A stretch of DNA of 12,343 nt. It comes from Chloroflexota bacterium (lineage in GTDB: Bacteria; Chloroflexota; Dehalococcoidia; GIF9; UBA5629). The notes under the pieces were generated by a model. It ran no database searches. It saw only the letters and a list, made by a program, of their open reading frames with translations, and was not told the origin of the DNA. The stretch covers positions 1 to 12,343 of the forward strand of contig VGOF01000026.1 of NCBI GenBank assembly GCA_016875975.1, given 5' to 3'. The translations under genes were made by a program, and so were the position numbers. Positions within the stretch are counted from its first letter, which is position 1, and each line of letters starts with the position of its first letter. Shown in pieces: positions 1 to 5,588 of this stretch.

Positions 1-1
1 G

Positions 2-44
2 AGCCTCAAGTTATAGCAAATAACTCTGGGGCTTTTCCTTTTCC
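2..44 (+). terminator. Rho-independent terminator of a gene left of the window
   Basis: Bases 2-14 pair with 20-33 to give a 13-bp stem with one G-U pair and one bulged C. The loop is five bases (15-19) and the stem is followed by TTTTCCTTTTCC. The T-rich tail on the plus strand means it ends a plus-strand transcript entering from the left. The gene it serves lies outside the window. Confidence 0.75.
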
Positions 45-322
45 TTCCCCTCCTACCATTGCAACTCCCGATGCAATCAGGCAGCCCCACCCACGTTAAA
101 AACAACGACAGCCATCTACCCCATATTCGGAGCCTATAACCATACTAACTCGCCCATCAGAAGAGCAACCATGCCTCATACAAAAAGACCACCAAAGTGG
201 GTAAGCATACCATCACCGTCCCTCTCCACAAAGAAGTCACCAAAGGAACGCTTAACGGCATCCCCAACAAAGTCGGCCTGTTCAGCAATCTGGACAAAGG
301 CGAACTGACTAACAGGCTGAAG
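45..322. other. Region without an intact gene
   Basis: No open frame with a ribosome binding site and a recognisable product is seen on either strand here. The only coding-like signal is the HicA-like remnant in the right half, described separately. No tRNA, clear promoter or tandem repeat was found. The region separates the terminator of the left-hand gene from the 3' end of the MscS-type gene. Confidence 0.5.
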
Positions 323-331
323 CTAGGCTAG
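149..331 (+). pseudogene. Remnant of a HicA/YcfA-type mRNA interferase toxin
   Basis: One plus-strand frame, opened after a TAA at 146-148 and closed by TAG at 329-331, reads HTITVPLHKEVTKGTLNGI at 206-262, then NKVGL. This resembles the C-terminal half of HicA toxins, where a His and a basic stretch are followed by TVPxH, KxxxKGTL and an I-x-x-Q/K-A/V-G-L helix. No start codon or Shine-Dalgarno site lies in frame, and the N-terminal beta strand with its G-S-H motif is not recognisable (QKSNHASY may be what is left). No HicB antitoxin gene is nearby. The last nine bases overlap the 3' end of the opposing MscS-type gene. I read it as a decayed toxin gene. A chance resemblance cannot be excluded without a profile search. 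Confidence 0.5.
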
Positions 332-1132
332 TCTAATATCCGTGGTGGCGCTGATTTCCTTGATGAACTCCAGCAGGATACTGCTCCTCAGCTCATTTCT
401 GCCGCGCAGGGGGGCCACAAATTTACCCTTGATCCAGAGGTGCTTTGGCTCCACAAATACCAGCACACGTGGGCCGCTTGCGGCTTCGTCCAGGAACCTG
501 GGATAACCGTCTCGGAATATGTATCCGGCTTCCTTAAGGTAGACCTCATCCTGTCTTGTTAGGATATTTTCCAGAAGCTTAGTAGCTTTTTCCACATTAC
601 TATCAGTGGTTAAAGGGATGCGTACCTCATCAAACATGTAGTCTGAAGAAATGGTCTCATACTGCACCGAATAGTCTTTAGAGTAGTTGAGCACTGGCTG
701 GTCCAGTATTATCAGGTTGGGCACTTGAAGCAGCCTGCCAGTCAGCTCTCCTCCCAGCTTCTCGTCTTCTCCCACTTCCTCAAGCACAGTGTAGAGCATA
801 CCGATGTGGCGAACATCGCCCTTGGTGTTGCCGATGCGAATTCTGTCGCCCAGGTCGTAAATGCCAGAAAAGGTAATAACAAAGAAAGAGAAAAAGCTGG
901 CGGCATATTTTTGAAGTGCCAGTGCCAGTGCCAGTGCCATGATGGGGACAAAGGTGGCTATCTGTGGCACGTATATGGCAGTAATCACGGTAGTGGCGAC
1001 TAATGCAATGATAACCGTGAAAACGCCAGCCGCTGCCAGCCAGCGGCTGTTGCGCAGCCACCTCTGTGCTTTCAAGGTTACGCTGGTTTTTGGAGTGAGC
1101 TCATCGTTTGGTATTGCTGTTTTTATTCTCAT
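323..1132 (-). CDS. Small-conductance mechanosensitive channel family protein (MscS-like)
   Basis: Predicted inner-membrane channel that opens under membrane tension to release solutes during osmotic downshock. Of 269 residues, two hydrophobic segments are visible, about 32-54 and 58-88. The second matches the MscS pore helix: LALALALQ at 67-74 aligns with the GLALGLALQ stretch of Escherichia coli MscS. It is followed by the beta domain, with GDRIRIGNTKGDV (95-107) and LLQVPNLIILDQPVLNYS (134-151), corresponding to the family's V-x-I-P-N and I-x-N-x-S motifs. The C-terminal alpha/beta domain is present. E. coli MscS has three membrane helices and about 286 residues, so this is a shorter, two-helix form. 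AGGTGA (1139-1144) lies six bases upstream of the ATG. It is the last gene of a minus-strand operon, 60 bases after the M20 gene. Confidence 0.85.
   Translation of the reverse strand: MRIKTAIPNDELTPKTSVTLKAQRWLRNSRWLAAAGVFTVIIALVATTVITAIYVPQIATFVPIMALALALALQKYAASFFSFFVITFSGIYDLGDRIRIGNTKGDVRHIGMLYTVLEEVGEDEKLGGELTGRLLQVPNLIILDQPVLNYSKDYSVQYETISSDYMFDEVRIPLTTDSNVEKATKLLENILTRQDEVYLKEAGYIFRDGYPRFLDEAASGPRVLVFVEPKHLWIKGKFVAPLRGRNELRSSILLEFIKEISATTDIRLA
915..938. repeat. Four perfect copies of a 6-bp unit (AGTGCC) inside the channel gene
   Basis: AGTGCC is repeated four times without error. On the minus strand it encodes alternating Ala-Leu in the pore-lining helix of the MscS-like channel. A unit of six bases keeps the frame, so slippage would add or remove Ala-Leu pairs rather than break the gene. 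Confidence 0.85.
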
Positions 1133-1192
1133 ATATGTTCACCTGCAAGTTGCTGTAAAGGGTTTGCGGATATTGTGGGAACCATCGATTTT

Positions 1193-2311
1193 TCAAGCCA
1201 GTGACAGGGCGAAGTCCAGATAGAGCTGTGCGGCTTGCACCACCTGATTGAAGGAGACCGCTTCTTCAGGCGTGTGGGCTGCTTCCAGCTTACCAGGCCC
1301 AAGAATTATGGGATTAGTCCCTGCTGCCCGGAGGACATTGCCGTCGGAATGGCTTCTAAAATCCTGTGTTTCCCAGGGCAGAGCCATCTTCTGGTAAATC
1401 TTTCTCAGCTTTCTTACCGGTAATCCATCCTGTGGTATGCGATAGCCGGAATGCGTCTCCTCAAACTTCAAGACTGCGCTTAAGTCAGGCATGTCTTTGC
1501 TGGCCGTTTCCACCAGTTTTTCCAGTTCGCTCTGAAAGGCGGTAGTGTTTGAACTGGGTGGCAGGTGCAGGTCCAACCAGGCTTCGCAGACATCGGGGAC
1601 TACGAATCCTTGCGGAAAACTCTGCAGTTGCCGGATGTTGTAGACCAGTTCCTGGTGCCTGGAGGTGGCATATTCCGTTAGCTGCAGCAGCAACTTTAGC
1701 ATAGCTTCTATGGCATTTTGGCCCAGCTCAGGCATTGAAGAGTGGGCACGCTTCCCCTCAGTGCGCAGAAGAACCTCCATGTAGCTGTAATGCCCCAGGC
1801 AAGGCATCAGGTTGGTCGGTTCTCCTATGACCGCCCAGTTGAAGTCCAATTCTTTAACCAGTGTCTTGGCACCGCTGCTGTCTTCTTCCTCGCCAACTAC
1901 AAAGGCCAGCCCGACAGGCATAGCACCCTTTGTTATTCTGGCTAATACGGTAGCGGCTTCCAGCATGGCAGCGCAGCCAGCCTTCATGTCTGCAGTTCCC
2001 AATCCTAAAATTGAATCACCCTTCTGATGAAATCCGTAGTCCTCCAGGTCATAGGCGTTTACCGTGTCCAAATGCCCTATAAAATAGAGGGTGTCCCACC
2101 CCTTCCTGGACGGTGGCACGATGAGGTTGTAGCGATTCTCGTCCACCTCTTGCCTGGTTACACACAAGCCAAGTTTCTTTAGGTAAACTTCTGTGAATTC
2201 AAGAGCCTCTTCCTCTTTTCCTGTGGGACTGTAAATGTCCACCAGGTCGCGAATGATACTTTTGAGCCTCTTTGGCTGTATCTGGGCGGATTGGTTTAAC
2301 TTCGTCTTCAT
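1193..2311 (-). CDS. M20-family metallopeptidase/deacylase (ArgE/DapE/LysK-like)
   Basis: Zinc-dependent amidohydrolase of the M20 family, whose members remove acyl groups or an amino-terminal residue from amino acids and small peptides. The set of dinuclear-zinc residues is complete in order: H80 and D82 in GHLDTV, bridging D108 in GTADMKAG, catalytic E141 and ligand E142 in GEEEDSSGA, E164 in GEPT, and H346 in AAHTPEE. The lid domain (about 175-290) carries H190, as expected for the dimer-contributed active-site His. At 372 residues it has normal family length. The closest subgroup by eye is LysK/ArgE-like (lysine or ornithine deacylation), but the substrate cannot be fixed from motifs and no lysine or arginine pathway gene is adjacent. 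It starts 18 bases after the GNAT gene with only a weak ribosome binding site, which suggests translational coupling. Confidence 0.82.
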   Translation of the reverse strand: MKTKLNQSAQIQPKRLKSIIRDLVDIYSPTGKEEEALEFTEVYLKKLGLCVTRQEVDENRYNLIVPPSRKGWDTLYFIGHLDTVNAYDLEDYGFHQKGDSILGLGTADMKAGCAAMLEAATVLARITKGAMPVGLAFVVGEEEDSSGAKTLVKELDFNWAVIGEPTNLMPCLGHYSYMEVLLRTEGKRAHSSMPELGQNAIEAMLKLLLQLTEYATSRHQELVYNIRQLQSFPQGFVVPDVCEAWLDLHLPPSSNTTAFQSELEKLVETASKDMPDLSAVLKFEETHSGYRIPQDGLPVRKLRKIYQKMALPWETQDFRSHSDGNVLRAAGTNPIILGPGKLEAAHTPEEAVSFNQVVQAAQLYLDFALSLA

Positions 2312-2329
2312 TGGATACTTGGGGGTTGT

Positions 2330-2824
2330 CTATTTCTTCAGTGTTTTTGCCATCCAGACATGATCAGCACGGACAGAGAATCCTAGCCCCTTGAAAAAGC
2401 CGATAGCTTTCGAGTTTTCGGCATCGGTATCGGCAATAACCATCCGTACACCGTCTTCCTCGAACCTGTCTTCCAGTCTGCGGTAAAGCCGTTGGCCCAG
2501 GTTACTCCGCTGGTACTCCTCATCCACGCCTATCCAGCTCACGTACCCGTATTTCTTCCAGGCAGTGCCCTCTTTCTCTATGGTATTGGCCAGAATAAAG
2601 CCCACGATTTTGCCATCGGACTCGGCTACCAGACAATAGCTAGGGTCAGAAGTGAAATAGTCAGTAACCTCGTAGGCGTCCCATGTCCGGTAGAGTATGG
2701 GGAACTCCTCGCTGGTGAAAAGCTGTTCCCCCAGGTGATAGACGGCACTGACGTCGTCTATCTCCATCTGGCGTATCTCGGCCTCTAGCCTCTTTTTCTT
2801 GTTGTTATTGTTTTCTTCTGGCAT
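2330..2824 (-). CDS. GNAT-family N-acetyltransferase
   Basis: Cytosolic acetyl-CoA-dependent acyltransferase, 164 residues. After a polar, low-complexity N-terminus (NNNNKKK at 5-11) the GNAT fold is clear: strand and turn SDGKIVGFILA (69-79), core strand YVSWIGVDEEYQ (94-105), the acetyl-CoA phosphate loop QRSNLGQRL (105-113, matching Q/R-x-x-G-x-G/A) and motif B NSKAIGFFKGLGF (137-149). This is the RimI-like architecture, but the acceptor (protein N-terminus, amine or amino acid) is unknown. AGGAGA sits very close to the ATG (two to three bases), an unusually short spacing. It is the first gene of the minus-strand operon with the M20 deacylase and the MscS-like channel. An acetyltransferase next to a deacylase may act on the same kind of substrate, which is inference only. 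Confidence 0.82.
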   Translation of the reverse strand: MPEENNNNKKKRLEAEIRQMEIDDVSAVYHLGEQLFTSEEFPILYRTWDAYEVTDYFTSDPSYCLVAESDGKIVGFILANTIEKEGTAWKKYGYVSWIGVDEEYQRSNLGQRLYRRLEDRFEEDGVRMVIADTDAENSKAIGFFKGLGFSVRADHVWMAKTLKK

Positions 2825-2960
2825 ATTCTCCTGTCTATCTCTTTATTTGTGGCATGGCTATCTATGCTTTCATCACCAGGAAAACCGTCGGATTTGAGTA
2901 AAGCTGATGGGCATGCCTGCTGTCCATCAATGCCATATAATGGCTTAGCAACGGTGGCAT

Positions 2961-2966
2961 ATTATA
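2961..2966 (-). promoter_or_regulatory. Possible -10 element for the GNAT operon
   Basis: On the minus strand these bases read TATAAT, the consensus -10, in the 224-base gap upstream of the GNAT gene. No good -35 lies at 16-18 bases because that stretch is heptad repeat. The implied leader would be about 130 bases. Apart from this and repeat block A, the gap holds only the small palindrome GCCAT-ATA-ATGGC near 2933-2945. Confidence 0.25.
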
Positions 2967-2970
2967 GGGT

Positions 2971-3061
2971 AGACAAGAAGTAAGAGGCAAGATGCGTCGT
3001 TCGAGACCCGTCGCTGGTCACTCGCATCTTACCTCTTGCTTTTGGCTTCTAGGTTCTGTCT
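2971..3061. repeat. Heptad-period degenerate repeat, block A, forming a long hairpin
   Basis: The sequence falls into successive 7-base units from 2971, for example AGACAAG, AAGTAAG, AGGCAAG, then ACCCGTC, GCTGGTC, then TCTTACC, TCTTGCT. The unit is loosely conserved rather than identical. The block is also a large inverted repeat: 2978-2996 pairs with 3023-3041 (19 bases per arm, two mismatched positions of which one can be G-U), with an inner stem around 3002-3024. It starts at the stop codon of the minus-strand 3049-3348 gene, and the last heptads overlap that gene's final codons. There is no T-tract, so it is not a standard terminator, though the hairpin could slow polymerase or protect the 3' end. 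Confidence 0.6.
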
Positions 3062-3348
3062 TTCAGCCAGTTAATTCTGGCCTTCGCCTTGCTGGCAGCG
3101 GAGGATTTAGTGGTGGCTTTGCGCAGTTGATTCGCCAGAGTGGTGTCTCCAAATACGTCCCTGACCCAGTTGCTGAAGTCGTTTTTGTGTTCAGTAACGT
3201 GATGCCGGAAAGCCTCCTCTGACATACGCTCCAGGGCAGCAGCTAACTCCTGCAGATTCTTGAAAACCTCGCCCCCGTAGCACCAGAATGCCTTTTCCTC
3301 AGATACGTCTGCTAGCGTCTTTACAGCTTCGGTCTTCTTTTTAGCCAT
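3049..3348 (-). CDS. Small cytosolic protein resembling DUF5752
   Basis: The 99-residue protein has a compact central domain: AFWCYGGEVFKNLQELAAALERM (20-42, written in the one-letter code of its visible segments FWCYGG, KNLQEL, AALERM) followed by a helix with FRHHV (47-51), the motif HKNDFSNWVRDVFGD (54-68) and LANQL. The pattern Phe-Trp-x-Cys-x-Gly-Gly, then Leu-x-x-Leu, then His-Val-x-x-x-x-N-D-F-x-x-W-V-R-D is what I remember for DUF5752 proteins of bacteria and archaea, whose function is unknown. The N-terminus and the C-terminal tail are Lys-rich, and the last residues (KDRT) are encoded by heptad-repeat sequence. GGAGG lies 13 bases upstream of the ATG, which is long but usable. The gene diverges from the winged-helix regulator at 3591. 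Confidence 0.65.
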   Translation of the reverse strand: MAKKKTEAVKTLADVSEEKAFWCYGGEVFKNLQELAAALERMSEEAFRHHVTEHKNDFSNWVRDVFGDTTLANQLRKATTKSSAASKAKARINWLKDRT

Positions 3349-3373
3349 AATCAGGGCTACACCTCCGTGTTAT

Positions 3374-3485
3374 TAGCAAAGTTAAAGGTCAAAAGTCAAA
3401 AACTTCCCTGGGCGCGTCGCTCCCCGCAGTTCAAAGCTACAAGTCACGAGCTGCACGCCTCCGACAGCCTGCACCTTGCAACCTG
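3374..3485. repeat. Heptad-period degenerate repeat, block B
   Basis: From 3374 the bases divide into 7-base units: TAGCAAA, GTTAAAG, GTCAAAA, GTCAAAA, a less regular middle, then TTCAAAG, CTACAAG, TCACGAG, CTGCACG and onward to CAACCTG at 3485. Units share a loose pattern (often ending in AAG or its relatives) but are not identical. The block fills most of the 242-base gap between the divergent DUF5752-like and winged-helix genes. Its last units contribute the -35 of the regulator's promoter. Confidence 0.55.
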
Positions 3486-3505
3486 GGACTGGATATGATT
3501 ATAAT
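3476..3505 (+). promoter_or_regulatory. Predicted sigma70 promoter of the winged-helix gene
   Basis: TTGCAA (3476-3481) is separated by 18 bases from a consensus TATAAT (3500-3505). The predicted start is near 3512, giving a leader of about 80 bases. That leader contains ATTCATGT twice (3515-3522 and 3543-3550), a possible binding site for the regulator itself. Confidence 0.5.
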
Positions 3506-3590
3506 ATCACATCGATTCATGTTATTTCAATGATGATTTATTATTCATGTACTGTTATACATCCTGTGCAACGTACCTGAAGGAGATATA

Positions 3591-3923
3591 ATGGTTTTTA
3601 GGCGATGGGGAAGAAAACCTTCGTCCCGATGGGCATTCGTGACCAACCATGCTCTAGTCCTGGCTTACATTGCCAGACACAAGCGAACTACAGCCCTGGA
3701 GTTGGCAAACGAAATAGGCATCACGGAGAGAGCTACAAGGAAGATAATCGCCGATTTGTTGGAAGAGGGCTACATAATTAAAGAAAGGGAGGGGAGGCGG
3801 AATCGGTATGATATTGTTCCTGATTTGCCATTGCGAAATCCCCTGCATGAGGAGGCCGAAATAGGCACCTTGCTTAGAGTATTGGGGTGGCGGGGACGGA
3901 AGAGACGAGAAGCGAGAGGCTAG
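3591..3923 (+). CDS. Winged helix-turn-helix transcriptional regulator
   Basis: A 110-residue DNA-binding protein with a single winged-helix domain. After a basic N-terminus, the domain runs from about 15 to 78: FVTNHALVLAYIARH (16-30), the first helix of the HTH with TALELANEIG, the recognition helix ITERATRKIIADLLEEGY (44-61) and the wing IIKEREGRRNRYDI (62-75). The tail DLPLRNPLHEEAEIGTLLRVL (78-98; DLPLR and IGTLL are the key parts) matches a family of short MarR/HTH regulators in which T-N-H-A, G-I-T-E-R-A, G-R-R-N-R-Y and D-L-P-L-R recur. No ligand-binding domain is present. AAGGAG (3580-3585) five bases before the ATG fixes the start. The basic C-terminus (RKRREARG) is encoded by heptad-repeat sequence, so it may not be part of the ancestral protein. 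Its target is unknown. The divergent DUF5752-like gene is the obvious candidate. Confidence 0.82.
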   Translation: MVFRRWGRKPSSRWAFVTNHALVLAYIARHKRTTALELANEIGITERATRKIIADLLEEGYIIKEREGRRNRYDIVPDLPLRNPLHEEAEIGTLLRVLGWRGRKRREARG

Positions 3924-3984
3924 AAGACAACAGGCGAGAAACAAGTGACTAGTGACCGAAGACTTGCAACTTAAGGCTTGTCTT
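3901..3984. repeat. Heptad-period degenerate repeat, block C
   Basis: Twelve successive 7-base units can be read from 3901: AGAGACG, AGAAGCG, AGAGGCT, AGAAGAC, AACAGGC, GAGAAAC, AAGTGAC, TAGTGAC, CGAAGAC, TTGCAAC, TTAAGGC, TTGTCTT. Purine-rich starts and C/G ends recur. The block begins inside the winged-helix gene (its last codons and stop at 3921-3923 are made of repeat units) and fills the gap to the stop codon of the convergent gene at 3992. Confidence 0.6.
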
Positions 3985-3991
3985 TGAGGGG

Positions 3992-4516
3992 TTAGGTGGC
4001 CCACTTGGGCCGGGGGGAACGGCGGGCGGCCACTGACCGGGCATAACCTGCGCCGGCAGCACGGTTGTTGAGGAGTCCCTCCTGCAGTCCAGAGAACTGC
4101 TTGCGCGTTGGCTGTGTGTGGACTATGCGGCTGGCCAATAGACCTTCCCGTGATCCAGTAAGCGGTTTGCGTGGGGGCAGAGCATGGATAACATTGTTCT
4201 TGGTCTTGAGATGGGATTCACGGAGATGGTCTGCAGTGTGCGGCTTGCAGGCCACAGGCCATTTTCTGGGCATCTGGCCTTCCCTGATGCCGGTTACATG
4301 ATAATGGATAGCCGCCCCATCCTTCATCTTCAGATTGTAAGAATAGATGTCACTGAAATAGGCACGGCGATATACTAGCTGCGGCTCTTGTCCCATTTTC
4401 TTGCTGCGGGCATAGCCCAAGAGCCCCACACCAATGAACGTGGTAGTTGGCTCCGGCAGGAAAATCAGAGCCAGCCCTACGTATTCCAGACCAGTGTATA
4501 TTGGTAATGAACTCAT
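3992..4516 (-). CDS. Unrecognised protein with N-terminal hydrophobic segment and a 22-residue tandem repeat
   Basis: The family is not recognised. Of 174 residues, 9-35 is a hydrophobic segment broken by PEP (FLPEPTTTFIGVGLLGYA), followed by a basic RSKK, which could be a membrane anchor. The rest is basic and polar. Residues 111-132 and 133-154 are two copies of a 22-residue unit with H at position 1, P at 4, RK at 6-7, G at 11, EGLL at 14-17 and R at 20 (10 of 22 identical). A weaker earlier copy (LRESHLKTK) may lie at 98-106. The end (ARRSPRPKWAT) is Arg/Pro-rich. No good Shine-Dalgarno site precedes the ATG, but a near-consensus promoter lies just upstream, so the frame is likely expressed. 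The C-terminal half could be a degraded or fast-evolving region. It is convergent with the winged-helix gene. Confidence 0.6.
   Translation of the reverse strand: MSSLPIYTGLEYVGLALIFLPEPTTTFIGVGLLGYARSKKMGQEPQLVYRRAYFSDIYSYNLKMKDGAAIHYHVTGIREGQMPRKWPVACKPHTADHLRESHLKTKNNVIHALPPRKPLTGSREGLLASRIVHTQPTRKQFSGLQEGLLNNRAAGAGYARSVAARRSPRPKWAT
4055..4186 (-). repeat. Two tandem copies of a 66-bp coding unit (22 residues)
   Basis: Codons for residues 111-132 and 133-154 of the minus-strand protein encode the same spaced pattern twice (HxxPxRK, then G, then EGLLxxR). The DNA copies are only moderately similar, so the duplication is old and has been kept at the protein level. Confidence 0.6.
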
Positions 4517-4536
4517 AACGAATTCAACGAGGCGAG

Positions 4537-4565
4537 ATTGTAGCCCACATTCCCACGTTTGTCAA
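4537..4565 (-). promoter_or_regulatory. Near-consensus sigma70 promoter of the 22-residue-repeat gene
   Basis: On the minus strand TTGACA (4560-4565) is followed after 17 bases by TACAAT (4537-4542): a perfect -35 and a 5/6 -10 at ideal spacing. The predicted start is near 4530, leaving a leader of about 14 bases to the ATG at 4516. This is the best promoter in the window. Confidence 0.7.
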
Positions 4566-4590
4566 TAGCTAAGCCACGGAAAACACCCAT

Positions 4591-4619
4591 TTGCCTATCG
4601 GCGGTTACGGGGGTAAACT
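4591..4619 (+). promoter_or_regulatory. Possible promoter of the transglutaminase-like gene
   Basis: TTGCCT (4591-4596), 17 bases, TAAACT (4614-4619); each box matches consensus at 4 of 6. An inverted repeat CGGTTA (4602-4607) / TAACCG (4623-4628) brackets the -10, which would suit an operator. The evidence is modest. Confidence 0.35.
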
Positions 4620-4643
4620 AATTAACCGTATGGAGGTCATATC

Positions 4644-5237
4644 ATGGACAGCAACCAGAAGCTAGGCGCCATACTCGGGTGGACAATGGCGATAGTGATG
4701 CTCTGCAGCGGTACCGCCTTTATCAGCTACAACTATGGCCAGCATATCGGCTATAGCTCAGGTTATCAATCGGGGCACCAGGCCACGCTTAGCCAGACAG
4801 ATGCCCAGATTCAGGCCAAACAGACTGACTATCAAGCCGGCTATGAAGCAGGACGTCAGGCTGCCTTAAAAGACACCTCCAACCGTTTCTCCCTACGGAA
4901 CCCCACCTTCCAGGAGATGCTGGAGCTTCTAGCCAGAGACAAAACCAGCGAACACAAATACATCCCAGGAGAATATGTTTGTGTGGACTTCTCCCATGAA
5001 GTGAACAACAATGCTGAAGCCCAGGGAATTCGCTGCGCAGTGGTTGACATCTTTTACCCCGAAGGCAAGGGGCATACTATAGTGGCCTTCGAAACCACCG
5101 ATAAGGGCTTACAATTTGTGGAGCCACAGTTCGACCACCTGGTCACCGTAGAGGTGGGCAAAAGCTATTCGCAAGCTAACGGATACAAGACGCCACCCGG
5201 AGATGACACAATCTTACGCTACTTGATAACCTGGTGA
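4644..5237 (+). CDS. Membrane-anchored protein with a transglutaminase-like (papain-fold) domain
   Basis: Residues 8-28 form an uncharged hydrophobic helix, read as a signal anchor, so the rest probably faces outward. A linker follows with repeated Tyr/Gly steps: GYSSGYQSGHQATL (36-49) and DYQAGYEAGRQAAL (62-75), which look like two copies of one 14-residue unit. The globular part (about 84-175) contains YVCVDFSHEVNNNAEAQGIR (111-130), VVDIFYPEGKGHTIVAF (133-149) and GLQFVEPQFD (155-164). This order (Cys at the start of a helix, His in a strand, then an acidic residue) matches the transglutaminase-like/papain fold, with C113, H144 and E160 or D164 as the likely triad. Activity could be proteolysis, crosslinking or none. 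GGAGG (4632-4636) is seven bases before the ATG. It is convergent with the 5277-5540 gene. The fold assignment comes from pattern memory only. Confidence 0.65.
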   Translation: MDSNQKLGAILGWTMAIVMLCSGTAFISYNYGQHIGYSSGYQSGHQATLSQTDAQIQAKQTDYQAGYEAGRQAALKDTSNRFSLRNPTFQEMLELLARDKTSEHKYIPGEYVCVDFSHEVNNNAEAQGIRCAVVDIFYPEGKGHTIVAFETTDKGLQFVEPQFDHLVTVEVGKSYSQANGYKTPPGDDTILRYLITW

Positions 5238-5276
5238 CAAACAGAGACAAGCGCTGGTTAATAATAAATAGGCCAG

Positions 5277-5540
5277 CTACAGCATCACCACTATGGTGGC
5301 TTCTGTATCAGAAACCTTCTCCACCCTTAATGGCGTGCCCGGCATCGATAACAAGTATCTTTGAGAACCATCGAGGCTAAGAATTTGCACTCCCATTTCC
5401 TCAGTTACAGTCAATGACCCGGCACCGCTATCTGTCCATTCTCCGATTAGCTTGTTGGGCATGGCAAGACTGATGCCATGAGTGCCATCGCGTATGGTCA
5501 TCACCCGAACCATTATGCTCACTTCGCGCTCCTGAGCCAT
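5277..5540 (-). CDS. Small uncharacterised beta-rich protein
   Basis: This 87-residue protein is not recognised. It has no signal peptide or membrane segment and is dominated by alternating hydrophobic and polar residues typical of short beta strands: VSIMVRVMTI (7-16), GSLTVTEEMGVQILSL (41-56), RYLLSMPGTPLRVEKV (60-75) and ATIVVML at the end. A small beta barrel or sandwich is likely. AAGGAG (on the plus strand 5549-5554) stands eight bases before the ATG and supports this start; an internal Met at residue 10 is an alternative. It diverges from the CBS gene across a 113-base gap holding a palindrome, and converges with the transglutaminase-like gene with a 39-base gap. Confidence 0.6.
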   Translation of the reverse strand: MAQEREVSIMVRVMTIRDGTHGISLAMPNKLIGEWTDSGAGSLTVTEEMGVQILSLDGSQRYLLSMPGTPLRVEKVSDTEATIVVML

Positions 5541-5588
5541 TCGTCCTTCTCCTTCACCTGAGGAGGTTATTGTATCATATCATCCCCT

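Noticed and set aside
2992..3024. GTTCGAGACC-like stretch suggesting a tRNA T-arm in block A
   Set aside because: No 5-bp T stem with 7-base loop, acceptor stem or anticodon arm can be built; the bases are explained by the heptad repeat and its inner hairpin.
3370..3399. TTGACT-18-TAATAA on the minus strand as a promoter for the DUF5752-like gene
   Set aside because: The -35 is part of the repeated GTCAAAA heptads, and the implied start would fall on the GGAGG site and remove the ribosome binding site.
3374..3984. Repeat blocks considered as a CRISPR array
   Set aside because: Units are only seven bases, variable, contiguous and without spacers, and no cas gene is nearby.
4403..4462. PEP-CTERM sorting signal (PEP followed by hydrophobic stretch and RSKK)
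   Set aside because: Such signals sit at the protein C-terminus; here the motif is N-terminal in a 174-residue frame, so it is more likely a membrane anchor.
5244..5280. Bidirectional terminator between the convergent 4644-5237 and 5277-5540 genes
   Set aside because: Only a five- to six-base GCTGG/CCAGC pairing with a large loop and no T-tract on either side is visible.
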